NCBI GenBank assembly: GCA_018402305.1
Contig: JAGYJE010000017.1
Coordinates: 1 to 49,860, forward strand
Origin: Puniceicoccaceae bacterium
Lineage (GTDB): Bacteria > Verrucomicrobiota > Verrucomicrobiia > Opitutales > Coraliomargaritaceae
Direction: 5' to 3'
DNA length: 49,860 bases
In this document: positions 24,788-33,957 of the stretch, in pieces
Numbering within the stretch: the first letter of the stretch is position 1
Layout of the letters: each line of letters starts with the position of its first letter
Made by a program: the position numbers and the translations under genes
The notes under the pieces: generated by a model
Databases searched by the model: none
Seen by the model: the letters and a program-made list of their open reading frames with translations, nothing else
What the model was told of the DNA's origin: nothing

Positions 24788-25708
24788 ATGAGTAGTTCCA
24801 AATACCACGTCACGTTAACAAACTACGCGCGAGGCCTCTCACAAGACCTGCGCTCCACCCTGGCCGATTTCATCGCACCCGAAGTCATCGTCCCCGCCGC
24901 CACCGGCCAATATAAGAGCTTCGACGACAAAAACGCCTTCCAGATCCTCGACACCTCCCGCGCCGTCGGTGGCCCCGCCCGCCGCCTCGAATTCGCCGCC
25001 AGCGATCCCACCTACAACTGCCTCCCCCAGGCCCTCGAAATCCCCATCGACGACCACGAGCGCGACGAAGCCGGCAAGAGCGATCCCCTCGGCATCGAGC
25101 AAGCCAAGACGCAGACCCTCGTTTCCTCCGCCGTCGCTTCCCACGAAGCCAAGGTATTCGACGCCGTGGCCGGAGCCATCGCCGCCGTCGCAGACACCGG
25201 TGCCTGGAGCGGCCCCGCAAACGACAAAGACCCCATCGCCGAGCTCGACGCACAGATCGAGGCCCTCGCCACCGATACCGGCATGATGCCCAGCCGCATG
25301 GTCATCGGCCTGCCCGCCTGGGCAGCCATCCGCCATAACCCGCAGATCATCGCCCGCTTCCCCGGTGCCGCCGCCGTCGGCGTCACCCGCAACCAGTTCG
25401 CCTCGCTCCTGCTCAATCCCGATATCGAGATCCGCATCGGCGTCCTCTCCCGCGATACAACCAAGTGGGGCAAGACCAAGAGCGCCAAAAACATCGTCGG
25501 CAGCGAGCTCTACCTGTTCCAGAGCAGCAACAGCCCCACCCTGTATGATCCCTCCTTCATGAAGACCTTCCGCACCCGCCGCGGCGGTGTCGACATCGTC
25601 CGCACCTACCGCGAAGAGTCCAGCCGCTCCGATGTCCTCGCCGTCGATTGGACAGAAGACATCAAGGTCACCTCCAATATCTGCGCCAAACGCATCACCG
25701 TCTCCTAA
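24788..25708 (+). CDS. Major capsid protein
   Basis: 306 residues, identified from position (after protease, scaffold and decoration genes) and from sequence. The N-terminal arm (YHVTLTNYARGLSQDLRST, LADFIAPEVIVP) and the sequence ARRLEFAASDPTYNCLPQA with PIDDHERDEA are typical of HK97-fold capsid proteins of Mu-like and related phages. The C-terminal part ends with a conserved-type VDWTEDIKVTS strand. No cleaved delta domain is evident, in line with a separate scaffold. Confidence 0.82.
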   Translation: MSSSKYHVTLTNYARGLSQDLRSTLADFIAPEVIVPAATGQYKSFDDKNAFQILDTSRAVGGPARRLEFAASDPTYNCLPQALEIPIDDHERDEAGKSDPLGIEQAKTQTLVSSAVASHEAKVFDAVAGAIAAVADTGAWSGPANDKDPIAELDAQIEALATDTGMMPSRMVIGLPAWAAIRHNPQIIARFPGAAAVGVTRNQFASLLLNPDIEIRIGVLSRDTTKWGKTKSAKNIVGSELYLFQSSNSPTLYDPSFMKTFRTRRGGVDIVRTYREESSRSDVLAVDWTEDIKVTSNICAKRITVS

Positions 25709-25757
25709 TTGCATAATCCCCGTGGCGTGTCCGCTCGCGGACGCCCTTCCCGGGAAC

Positions 25758-25775
25758 GCAGGTCTCCCGACCTGC
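25758..25775. repeat. Palindromic repeat GCAGGTC-TCCC-GACCTGC (copy 3)
   Basis: Preceded by CGGGAAC. Lies 14 bp before the start codon of the next gene, with a TTTTTT tract (25781-25786) after it, so this copy could double as an intrinsic terminator after the capsid gene. Confidence 0.75.
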
Positions 25776-25789
25776 CTCCATTTTTTCCA

Positions 25790-26350
25790 ATGAGGATCAA
25801 CCACCGCTACGACGCCCGCGCCCGCATCTCCACCGTCAACGCCACCGATCTTCTGCGGCGCTACGCCTTCGCACCCGTCCAGGTCGCGATCAGTAGCGTA
25901 GTGCCGCTAGAGACCGCTAGTGTTCTACCTAGACTCGAAAAAGAAGAACGCGACGACAATCGCGAGATCTGCCGCTTCGACCTAAGCAGCACACTGCCCG
26001 AATATGCCGTCCTCAAAATCGACTTCGTCGGCCTCTTCACCGAGCGCGGCACACTCAGCCTAATTGGAGACAATATCACCGCAAACTTCGGTCAAAGCTA
26101 CAGCCTCACCGCCTCCGGCACCACCCAGGTCACCCTGCGTCTCAGCGACGGAAGCAGTAACGTGCACCCAGCACCCATCGGCCCACAACCCATCACCGTC
26201 CAGTATAAAATCGAAGGCATCCGCATCCACCAGCAAATCGAGACCATCAACAACAACGTCAGCTTCACACGCACCCTCAACCAAGAGCTCCGCTTCCCCC
26301 AGCCATTTAACTACACACGCACCGTCACCGACCACCGAGACAACCCGTAA
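25790..26350 (+). CDS. Unrecognised protein downstream of capsid (A)
   Basis: 186 residues from ATG 25790; the frame upstream translates the palindromic repeat. Beta-rich composition (VAISSVVPLE, YAVLKIDFVGLF, VTLRLSDGSSN). No signal peptide or membrane segment. In this position phages carry head completion or vertex proteins, but I see no family match. The stop overlaps the next start (TAATG). Confidence 0.68.
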   Translation: MRINHRYDARARISTVNATDLLRRYAFAPVQVAISSVVPLETASVLPRLEKEERDDNREICRFDLSSTLPEYAVLKIDFVGLFTERGTLSLIGDNITANFGQSYSLTASGTTQVTLRLSDGSSNVHPAPIGPQPITVQYKIEGIRIHQQIETINNNVSFTRTLNQELRFPQPFNYTRTVTDHRDNP

Positions 26351-26838
26351 TGCTTGGCATCGCATCCAGATTTCGCCCGTGGGGCAGACCGTTTCACCCA
26401 CTTGATCTTAAAATCAAACTAGACGATCCAAACCCTAGCTTGCTCACGAGTTTGGAGGGCGAAGAACGATCGTCTATTGCACTCGCGCCGTTTGTATTAA
26501 CAAATACCGCAGAAAATACGCTATTAGTGTATAATAACCAGACAGTTGTAGACGGAAGCAATAACGTAGACTTGGAGCCTTCTAACCTATGGGCAGACAG
26601 AGTTTTGCAGGCAGGTGAATCGGTCAATGTCATCCCATACGTAGTTCCGGCTAATCGCGGTAACTTTTATGGCACTGCACGAGTGCTACTCCGGTTCACC
26701 CTCTACGCACCAGAAGCATACGAAATTCTTAACAGCACAGACCAAGCGCTTTTAGCTACAAATCCAGCCTTCAAGGTTTCACGAAGCATCCGGTCAACCA
26801 ATCCGATCTACTTCAGTGGCTATGCTCAAAACAATTAA
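26350..26838 (+). CDS. Unrecognised protein downstream of capsid (B)
   Basis: 162 residues, translationally coupled to protein A. Beta-rich with ALAPFVLTNTAENTLLVYNN and VIPYVVPANRGNFYGTARVL. The pair may form an external structural complex: each has a receptor- or vertex-like composition. Its base composition is more AT-rich than protein A, suggesting a different origin. Confidence 0.65.
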   Translation: MLGIASRFRPWGRPFHPLDLKIKLDDPNPSLLTSLEGEERSSIALAPFVLTNTAENTLLVYNNQTVVDGSNNVDLEPSNLWADRVLQAGESVNVIPYVVPANRGNFYGTARVLLRFTLYAPEAYEILNSTDQALLATNPAFKVSRSIRSTNPIYFSGYAQNN

Positions 26839-26866
26839 CTGCGCTACCCGCCAATCCGCAATCAAA

Positions 26867-27379
26867 ATGAAAAAGCTCCTCGCCCTCAGCTCCCTGCTCC
26901 TTGCCCTCAGCTGCTTCACCGGCTGCCAGACCCTCCAAAACGCCCTCTACGAGCCCGTCCCCTACGATCAAGTCGCGCACCAACTCGACATCACCATGGA
27001 AGAAGCCGAGGCCCTCGGCATGGTCCAGCCTAAACCCGCCCTAGAGCCCATCATCAACACCCTCACCAGCCTCATTCCCGTCACAGGCAGCACACCACTC
27101 GCCAGCCTCGCGCTAAACGGGGCCCTCGCCATCGGCGCCATCTGGCTGGGTAAAAAGAAGCACACCGCCGAGAAAGTCAGCACCAGCCTAGTGCAAGGCA
27201 TCGACACCTTCCGCGACATCCTCGACCAGACGCCACAGGGAGCCAAGATCGACGCCAAGCTCAAAGAAACTCTCCGCCAGCACCAGCAGGCCCTCCAAGT
27301 CCAAAAAGAAATCAGCAAGCTTCTCGACCGCTACGCAACCCCCACCAAAGAGCCCATCCGCTTCGAAGACGCCGCCTAA
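26867..27379 (+). CDS. Phage lipoprotein
   Basis: 170 residues with lipobox CFTGC (C20) after a hydrophobic signal peptide (LLALSSLLLAL). A second hydrophobic segment at about 75-97 (PLASLALNGALAIGAIWLG) precedes a helical C-terminus with LDQTPQGAKIDAKLKETLRQ. This layout and its place before a holin-like gene suggest a lysis or envelope role. Start ATG 26867 chosen for the signal peptide. Confidence 0.68.
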   Translation: MKKLLALSSLLLALSCFTGCQTLQNALYEPVPYDQVAHQLDITMEEAEALGMVQPKPALEPIINTLTSLIPVTGSTPLASLALNGALAIGAIWLGKKKHTAEKVSTSLVQGIDTFRDILDQTPQGAKIDAKLKETLRQHQQALQVQKEISKLLDRYATPTKEPIRFEDAA

Positions 27380-27390
27380 GGGCTGGGCCG

Positions 27391-27570
27391 CAACTCGCCG
27401 ACTTGCTCACACTCCGGCTAAGACGAGTTGCTCACAGCCCGGCTCCGACGAGCTAAATCCTAAAGGGCCCATGAGGGTTGTCGCTGCGCTCGGATCTCGC
27501 CGGGCCATGAACAACTCTACGCCGGAGCATGACCAAGTCTCCGGCCAGGCATGAAACGACTCATCGAATC
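27391..27570. repeat. Mosaic of inverted GCCGG...TGANCAANTC units
   Basis: Units of about 22 bp, GCCGGGC-CATGAACAACTC (27499), GCCGGAG-CATGACCAAGTC (27521) and GGCCAGG-CATGAAACGACTC (27542), are matched on the opposite strand by two units in 27391-27443 (GCCGGGC-TGTGAGCAACTC and GCCGGAG-TGTGAGCAAGTC). A further diverged unit is at 27465. The last forward unit contains the start codon of the holin-like gene. Confidence 0.7.
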
Positions 27571-27721
27571 ACTCCACGACGTAAAGCCGGCCCTCATCGG
27601 CACCGGCAGCGTCACCACCAGCGCCATCCTCGACGGCGTCAACGCCGCCGTCGGCATTCTGGTGGGCCTCACAACGCTCGTTTATCTCATCGTCCGCATC
27701 AGAAAGGAACTGAAAAAGTGA
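27551..27721 (+). CDS. Holin-like small membrane protein
   Basis: 56 residues. Short N-terminal part, one membrane segment (about 27-48, DGVNAAVGILVGLTTLVYLI), then a positively charged end RIRKELKK. This is the layout of small phage holins. It is the last gene of the element. No endolysin gene is next to it. Confidence 0.6.
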   Translation: MKRLIESLHDVKPALIGTGSVTTSAILDGVNAAVGILVGLTTLVYLIVRIRKELKK

Positions 27722-27831
27722 TTCGCGACCCATCATCTTGCTGCATTTTAACAGCCCGGCGGTTGCCAATCGGTTGCCAAAATGGCTTCATCTGCCTTCA
27801 TTTTAGTGTTTTCTACTTCACGTTAATTCCC

Positions 27832-27868
27832 AAAAAAAATCCCGCAACTCACTGGGAGTGCGGGATTT
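27832..27868 (-). terminator. Intrinsic terminator of the tRNA gene
   Basis: Read on the minus strand: 10-bp stem AAATCCCGCA / TGCGGGATTT, extended by CTC/GAG, followed by a run of eight T. It lies 3 bp downstream of the tRNA 3' end. Confidence 0.9.
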
Positions 27869-27871
27869 AAA

Positions 27872-28277
<406 letters not shown>

Positions 28278-29603
28278 GTGAAGTATTTTTTAAACAGATT
28301 TCATAGGTGCTTCCATTTTTTCGCTGCTCTCACGCTGGTTACCTCCAGTGGTCTCATCAGTGGCTGCAATTTGGATACCCGGATGACGACCTTTGTCACC
28401 AAGGGGCCGGTCGCTGAAGCACAGTATGATCTCTTCATGCTAACGGTTTGGGTCACCTTTGGGATTTTCCTCTTGGTGGGATCGGTTTACATTGTGGCCA
28501 TTATAAAATTCCGCGAGCGTCCGAACGACGATCGACCGATGCCGTCTCAAGGACACGGTAATCCTTTGGTTGAAATAGGTCTGATTGGTGCCTCGATTTT
28601 GCTGCTTGTAGTGATCGCTGTGCCTACGCTAAAGGCGATCTGGTTCACGCACGACACGCCGGATGACCCGGAGAGCTACTTGGGCACCTGGTATTCCGGT
28701 GAGGGTCTAGCCGAAGAAGAAGCGGAAAACCCGCTGATTGTTAAAGTGATCGGCTACCAGTGGTGGTGGGCCTTTGAGTATCCCCAACTGGGTATCACCA
28801 CAGCCAACGAAATGGTGATCCCAGCCGGTAAGGTGGTTCACCTCGAGCTTCGTTCAGTCGATGTGATTCACTCCTTTTGGCTGCCGCGTATCGCGGGCAA
28901 GGTCGACCTCATTCCCGGCCGGACAAACTCCATGTGGATTCAGGCAGGGGACAACTTTGCGCGTTGGAAAGAAAAGCAGGCTCTACAGGGCGAGGGCCCT
29001 GAACTGCGCGAGCAGTATGCCACTTACCTTGAGGAGGAAATCCATGATTATTATTACGGGCAGTGCGCCGAGTTTTGCGGCGAATCGCATGCCCGCATGC
29101 TCTTCCGCGCAACGGTGGTCGGTGACGACGCATTTGCCGCATGGGTGGCCAGCGAAAAGGAGGGGCATCGCCCACCGGACAACAAGACTTGGGAAGAATG
29201 GTATGCTGTCTACGACAAAAATCCCGATGCCCTGACGGGTGACTTAAATGAAGGTCTGAAAATTTTCATGGACCGCGGTAAGTGCGCCACTTGCCACGTG
29301 GTCAAAGGCAACCCCCGCGCCCTTGGCGTGGCCGGGCCGAATTTGACGAATGTTGGCTCCCGCCTTTCCATCGCCGCGGGGTGGCTTAACCATCACACCG
29401 AGGAAGCTGTGATCGACCCGGAGCAGCAATACGAAAACTTCTACAAGTGGATCGACCAGACCAATGTGGTTAAACCGGGTAACCTCATGTGGAAGGCCAA
29501 CGGCGGTGGCATCGGTGAATTGACCGATGAAAACGGCGACCTCGCCCTCCTGACCGACGACGAAATCCATAAACTTTCTCTCTACCTTCAATCGCTCCAG
29601 TAG
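28278..29603 (+). CDS. coxB: Cytochrome c oxidase subunit II with fused cytochrome c (caa3 type)
   Basis: Receives electrons and passes them to subunit I of the terminal oxidase, 441 residues, GTG start. Lipobox ISGC (C30), then two membrane segments (about 50-75 and 95-117). CuA ligands H198, C263, E265, C267, H271 and M274 are all present (CAEFCGESHARM). A long C-terminal extension holds a cytochrome c domain with heme motif CATCH (336-340) and a likely methionine ligand in NLMWK. This defines the caa3 group, where cytochrome c is built in. The segment before the CuA cysteines (about 215-258) is longer than in most subunits II. First gene of the oxidase operon. Confidence 0.97.
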   Translation: MKYFLNRFHRCFHFFAALTLVTSSGLISGCNLDTRMTTFVTKGPVAEAQYDLFMLTVWVTFGIFLLVGSVYIVAIIKFRERPNDDRPMPSQGHGNPLVEIGLIGASILLLVVIAVPTLKAIWFTHDTPDDPESYLGTWYSGEGLAEEEAENPLIVKVIGYQWWWAFEYPQLGITTANEMVIPAGKVVHLELRSVDVIHSFWLPRIAGKVDLIPGRTNSMWIQAGDNFARWKEKQALQGEGPELREQYATYLEEEIHDYYYGQCAEFCGESHARMLFRATVVGDDAFAAWVASEKEGHRPPDNKTWEEWYAVYDKNPDALTGDLNEGLKIFMDRGKCATCHVVKGNPRALGVAGPNLTNVGSRLSIAAGWLNHHTEEAVIDPEQQYENFYKWIDQTNVVKPGNLMWKANGGGIGELTDENGDLALLTDDEIHKLSLYLQSLQ

Positions 29604-29621
29604 CCAACAACCGATCCCACA

Positions 29622-31607
29622 ATGAGCCACACGGAAACCGAAATCCCAACCCCGAAGACCAACCCCACCCAGGAGCCCGAGGTGCTGAAAGCGGAACGCA
29701 GCAATCTTGGTATGTTGCGTCCCGATCACAATAAGAGTGTGATTATCGACTGGCTGACGACAGTCGACCACAAGAAGATTGGTATCATGTATGGGGCCAT
29801 AGCCCTCTTCTTCCTACTCGTGGGTGGTCTTGAGGCGCTGATCATCCGCACCCAGTTGGCCGTTCCGGAAAATGACCTGATCTCCGCGCAGCGCTACAAT
29901 CAGCTCTTCACCATGCACGGCACGACGATGATTTTCCTCGCCGTCATGCCGCTCAATGCCGCTTTCTTTAATTTCCTGGTGCCCCTACAAATCGGCGCAC
30001 GCGATGTGGCCTTCCCCCGGATCAATAGCCTGAGCCTTTGGACCTTTGTGGCCGGTGCCATTGTTATCAATTTCGGCTGGTTGCTTCAAGCCCTCGAAGT
30101 CATGGGACTTTTCGAGGCGAAGGGCGCAACTGCGGGGATGACCGACCTTGTCCCGGCGGGTGGCTGGTTCGGCTACGCCCCATTGACCAGCACCGACTTT
30201 AGCGGCGCGGGCACCGACTTCTGGATCATGGGGCTGCAGATTCTCGGTATCGCCTCGCTCTCCGCATCGATGAATTTTATCGTAACCATCATCAATATGC
30301 GCGCCCCGGGCATGAAGATGATGCGACTACCTGTGTTCACCTGGATGACGCTGGTCACCTCTCTGCTCATCGTCTTTGCCTTCCCCGCCATTACCGTGGC
30401 TCTCGGCCAGCTTATGTTCGACCGCGTCTGGAATACGAATTTCTTTAACGTGGCCGGTGGTGGCCAGCCCATTCTCTGGCAGCACCTCTTCTGGATCTTC
30501 GGTCACCCGGAAGTTTACATCCTCGTGCTCCCGGCCATGGGCATGATCTCGGAGGTCCTGCCGACTTTTTCGAAGAAACCGCTTTTCGGCTACTCAATCG
30601 TCGTTTTCTCCGGTGCTGTGATCGGTTTTTTGGGCTTCGCCGTCTGGTCGCACCACATGTTCACGACCGGTCTGGGCAAGGTCGCCACGGCTGCCTTCTC
30701 CCTGCTCACCATGGCGATCGCCGTGCCGACCGGAGTGAAGATCTTCAACTGGGTCGGCACCCTTTGGGGCGGTCGCGTCCGTTTCAGCGCGCCGATGATT
30801 TTTGCATTGGGTTTCGTCTGGATGTTCATGATGGGCGGTTTTTCGGGTATCATGCACGCTGCCGCACCGGCCGATGCGCAGCAACAGGACAGCTACTTCG
30901 TCATTGCGCACTTCCACTACGTGATCATGGGGGGTATCTTCCTCGCACTTGTTTCTGGTATCTACTACTGGATGCCTAAGGTATTTGGAAAAATGTGGGT
31001 CGGGAATCTCAGTACCTGGGTCGCCGTGCTCGTCGTGGTGGGCTTGAATGTAACCTTTTTTCCGATGCACTTCCTGGGGCTGCTTGGAATGCCTCGCCGA
31101 ACGCACACCTACCTGGAAGGTTTTGGTTGGGAAACCTACAACATGGTCTGTACTATTGGCGCCTACGTGCTCGCCGTGGGAATTCTCCTTCTCTTGGTCG
31201 ATATGGTCCGCTGCATCCGCAAAGGCACACCCGCCGGTAACGATCCATGGAATGCGCGCACATTGGAATGGTCAACGACGTCCCCCCCTCAGGCTTACAA
31301 CTTTGCGAAAACACCGGTTATCCCGGCCCGCGACGCACTTTGGGAGCACAAGTATGGGCCGGAAAACCGCCGGATCACCTACGAGGAGGACCACGGACAT
31401 GGTGTCCACATGCCCAGCCAGTCCTGGATGCCGCTGATTGCCTCGATCGGCTTCATTCCGCTCGGTCTCGGTATGTCAATGATGCAGGCAGGGGTGCCTT
31501 TCATGGGCTACGTCGCCATCTTTGGTCTCGTCGTCGTCTGCGTCGGTCTCGCCCTCTGGGCACTCGAGGGCCCCGGCGGCTACCACCTCCATCCTGAGGA
31601 GGGTTGA
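29622..31607 (+). CDS. coxA: Cytochrome c oxidase subunit I
   Basis: Catalytic heme-copper subunit, 661 residues. Visible ligands: the heme a histidine in LFTMHGTTMIF, CuB histidine and the cross-linked tyrosine in GHPEVYILVL, the CuB pair in WSHHMF, and the heme ligands in AHFHYVIMGG. GHPEVY places it in the A-type family. The C-terminus carries an extra pair of membrane helices (about 600-655, SWMPLIASIGFIPLGLG and AIFGLVVVCVGLALW), as in several caa3 enzymes. It follows coxB by 18 bp. Confidence 0.98.
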   Translation: MSHTETEIPTPKTNPTQEPEVLKAERSNLGMLRPDHNKSVIIDWLTTVDHKKIGIMYGAIALFFLLVGGLEALIIRTQLAVPENDLISAQRYNQLFTMHGTTMIFLAVMPLNAAFFNFLVPLQIGARDVAFPRINSLSLWTFVAGAIVINFGWLLQALEVMGLFEAKGATAGMTDLVPAGGWFGYAPLTSTDFSGAGTDFWIMGLQILGIASLSASMNFIVTIINMRAPGMKMMRLPVFTWMTLVTSLLIVFAFPAITVALGQLMFDRVWNTNFFNVAGGGQPILWQHLFWIFGHPEVYILVLPAMGMISEVLPTFSKKPLFGYSIVVFSGAVIGFLGFAVWSHHMFTTGLGKVATAAFSLLTMAIAVPTGVKIFNWVGTLWGGRVRFSAPMIFALGFVWMFMMGGFSGIMHAAAPADAQQQDSYFVIAHFHYVIMGGIFLALVSGIYYWMPKVFGKMWVGNLSTWVAVLVVVGLNVTFFPMHFLGLLGMPRRTHTYLEGFGWETYNMVCTIGAYVLAVGILLLLVDMVRCIRKGTPAGNDPWNARTLEWSTTSPPQAYNFAKTPVIPARDALWEHKYGPENRRITYEEDHGHGVHMPSQSWMPLIASIGFIPLGLGMSMMQAGVPFMGYVAIFGLVVVCVGLALWALEGPGGYHLHPEEG

Positions 31608-31690
<83 letters not shown>

Positions 31691-32299
31691 ATGTCCAACA
31701 CAGCAGATCACGCAGACAGCCACTCCAGTTTGGTCGTCGATAATAAAAAGCTCCTCATGTGGCTCTTCCTTGGGTCGGACTGCATGTTTTTCGGGACACT
31801 CATTTCGACGCACCTGATCTATCGCAAGCTCTACCCCGACTCCTTCGAGCCGACAACGCTCTTCAGCTTGGAGCTGACCTCGTTCTCGACCTTTATCCTG
31901 CTCATGAGCTCCTTCCTCATGGCGCTGGCCGTATCGGCCATGCACAAGGGGCAGTTAAAGAGTTTTCGGCGCAATACGCTGGGCGTCATTTTCTTCGGAC
32001 TGATCTTCCTGGGCTGCCAAGTCTATGAGTTTGCCCACTTTGTACATGAAGACCTCACGCTCCAGACAAACACCTTCGGATCGACCTTCTATATGATGAC
32101 CGGCACCCACGGGGTCCACGTGGCCATCGGTATTTTCTGGCTGATCTGCATGTACTTTTACTCCCACACCGGAAAGATGGACGCCCACGAAAGCGCGGTT
32201 GATGTTGAGGTGGCCGGTCTTTACTGGCACTTCGTCGATATTGTATGGATCGTCATTTTCACCGCCGTTTATCTCGTCGAGTTCATTCCTGAGATTTAA
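31691..32299 (+). CDS. coxC: Cytochrome c oxidase subunit III
   Basis: 202 residues, five predicted membrane helices, family signatures [25 protein letters not shown] and [20 protein letters not shown] near the end. It supports stability and proton uptake of subunit I. The short five-helix form is usual for bacterial caa3/aa3 oxidases. Its leader consists of heptamer repeats, so spacing to coxA may vary between strains. Confidence 0.96.
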   Translation: MSNTADHADSHSSLVVDNKKLLMWLFLGSDCMFFGTLISTHLIYRKLYPDSFEPTTLFSLELTSFSTFILLMSSFLMALAVSAMHKGQLKSFRRNTLGVIFFGLIFLGCQVYEFAHFVHEDLTLQTNTFGSTFYMMTGTHGVHVAIGIFWLICMYFYSHTGKMDAHESAVDVEVAGLYWHFVDIVWIVIFTAVYLVEFIPEI

Positions 32300-32318
32300 C
32301 ACGATTTACCCAAGCACC

Positions 32319-32678
32319 ATGGCCCACATCGAAGAAAATCCCCTGCCCGTAGCCGCTGACACCGGACCTCTTAACAGCGAGACTGCCAAGTATCACACCT
32401 TCGTCAATCTGGCGCTTGCGCTGGCGGCGATCACTGGTGTCGAACTGGTTCTCGTATACATCCCCTTTCACCCGGTATTTATTCTCTCGGTTCTTCTTGC
32501 GCTTTCGCTGTTTAAATTCATCGCCGTGATTGCCTGGTTCATGCACCTGATCTACGACAAATTGCTACTTACGCTGGCCTTCGGCACAGGCATGGCCATC
32601 GCCACTGGCACCTTTGTGGCCCTCGGCTTCCTCATGTCCCCCAGTAACGTGGACTTTGAAGCGATCACCCAATTCTAG
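32319..32678 (+). CDS. ctaF: Cytochrome c oxidase subunit IV
   Basis: 119 residues with three membrane helices and the [15 protein letters not shown] motif of prokaryotic subunit IV (CtaF/CoxD). Start ATG 32319 lies 19 bp after coxC. Its accessory role in assembly or stability of the oxidase is known for the family. Confidence 0.88.
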   Translation: MAHIEENPLPVAADTGPLNSETAKYHTFVNLALALAAITGVELVLVYIPFHPVFILSVLLALSLFKFIAVIAWFMHLIYDKLLLTLAFGTGMAIATGTFVALGFLMSPSNVDFEAITQF

Positions 32679-32684
32679 CGGATA

Positions 32685-33066
32685 ACGGAGTGCGGGTGTC
32701 CCCACCCGCTGGCGTCAGCAGTGCCCATCGGCGGATCTGGTGTGTGAGGACACACACCCTCCGTAACCCGGGCACACCCTACGGAGTGCGGGTGTCCCCA
32801 CCCGCTGGCGTCAGCAATACCCATCCGCGAATCTGGTGCGTGAGGACACACACCCTCCGTAACCCGGGCACACCCTACGGAGTGCGGGTGTCCCCACCCG
32901 CTGGCGTCAGCAATGCCCATCGGCGGATCTGGTGTGTGAGGACACACACCCTCCGTAACCGGGCACACCCTACGGAGTGCGGGTGTCCCCACCCGCTGGC
33001 GTCAGCAATACCCATCCGCGAATCTGGTGCGTGAGGACACACACCCTCCGTAACCCGGGCACACCC
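32685..33066 (+). repeat. Four tandem 96-bp repeats with alternating variants
   Basis: Copies at 32685, 32781, 32877 and 32972 (95 to 96 bp each). Copies 2 and 4 share the variant CAATACCCATCCGCGAATC, copies 1 and 3 the variant ATGCCCATCGGCGGATC or close to it. Each copy holds hairpins GCGGGTG-TCCC-CACCCGC and GGTGTGTG-AGGA-CACACACC (the second imperfect in copies 2 and 4). Frames read through it on both strands are not genes. It fills the 447-bp gap between ctaF and ctaG. Confidence 0.95.
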
Positions 33067-33125
33067 TGAAGTTTAATCAAATTGGACTGGATCGTTTTTA
33101 TAAATACCCTACAATCTACGATTTC

Positions 33126-33953
33126 ATGCAACTCCACTGGCATACTGAACCACTTCTTCTGATCACCCTGCTTGGGGTGGGTTGGTTGTATGCCTTGGCG
33201 GTTGGTCCCTTTCGAAAACAACTCAGCGGTGGACAACCCTTTCCGCTCAGGCAGTGCATCCTTTTCTACACGGGCTTGATCCTGGTCTATCTCACCGTTG
33301 GTTCCCCGCTCGACCAGATCGGTGAGCAGTTTCTTTTTTCCGCCCACATGGTGCAACACATGCTGCTAATTTATACCTGTGCGCCTCTTTTTATCTACGG
33401 CACGCCGCCCTGGCTGATTGATTGGCTGCTCAAGCCCAGCGCTTTGACCCAAGCCATGCGCTTCCTCACCCACCCAGCCTGCGGCGGCCTACTCTTTACT
33501 TTTGTTTACACCGTTTGGCACGTGCCTGCGCTTTACGAATCCGCCCTGCACGATAAACGGATTCACGTACTGGAGCACTGGACTATGTTTGGCCTCGGGC
33601 TGCTCATGCTCTGGCCCTATCTGACCAACTCAACCCGTGTCCCGCGCGCTAGCTATGGGGTTCGCATGGTCGCGATTTTCCTTCTCATGATCGGGCAACT
33701 GCCCGTCTTTGCCTTCCTTTGCTTTGCCGGCGAAGCGATCTACCCAACCTATATATGGGCTCCCCGTATCATTGAACTGGACCCGCTCAACGATCAAATA
33801 CTCGGCGGTATTATCATGAAAGTCGTCAACATGGGCTTCTCGCTCACGATTCTAGCCATCGCTTTCTACCAATGGGCGAAGAGTGAGGAGCCCGAAGAGG
33901 TACCCAGCAGTTCGGCTGCCCTCGGACAGGTCGCGCGCCCACAGGAATCCTGA
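33126..33953 (+). CDS. ctaG: Cytochrome oxidase assembly factor CtaG (caa3 type)
   Basis: 275 residues with about seven membrane helices. Histidine-bearing segments such as [22 protein letters not shown] and VLEHWTMFG match the CtaG_Bsub/caa3-CtaG family (PF09678), which helps copper delivery and assembly. It is the natural partner of the upstream oxidase genes although separated from them by repeats. The permease gene begins 4 bp after it. Confidence 0.9.
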   Translation: MQLHWHTEPLLLITLLGVGWLYALAVGPFRKQLSGGQPFPLRQCILFYTGLILVYLTVGSPLDQIGEQFLFSAHMVQHMLLIYTCAPLFIYGTPPWLIDWLLKPSALTQAMRFLTHPACGGLLFTFVYTVWHVPALYESALHDKRIHVLEHWTMFGLGLLMLWPYLTNSTRVPRASYGVRMVAIFLLMIGQLPVFAFLCFAGEAIYPTYIWAPRIIELDPLNDQILGGIIMKVVNMGFSLTILAIAFYQWAKSEEPEEVPSSSAALGQVARPQES

Positions 33954-33957
33954 TTCT

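Noticed and set aside
27742..27807. Remnant C-terminus of an integrase next to the tRNA
   Set aside because: A short frame (AVANRLPKWLHLPSF) reads here, but about 20 residues with an internal CGGTTGCCAA duplication are not enough to support it.
27529..27870. 113-codon frame over the holin region
   Set aside because: It is R/H-rich and out of frame with the holin-like gene, which has a membrane segment and a sensible start.
32675..33034. Open frames of about 105-114 codons on both strands, and a CRISPR array, in the 96-bp repeats
   Set aside because: The frames are produced by the tandem repeat itself. Units are 96 bp without distinct spacers.
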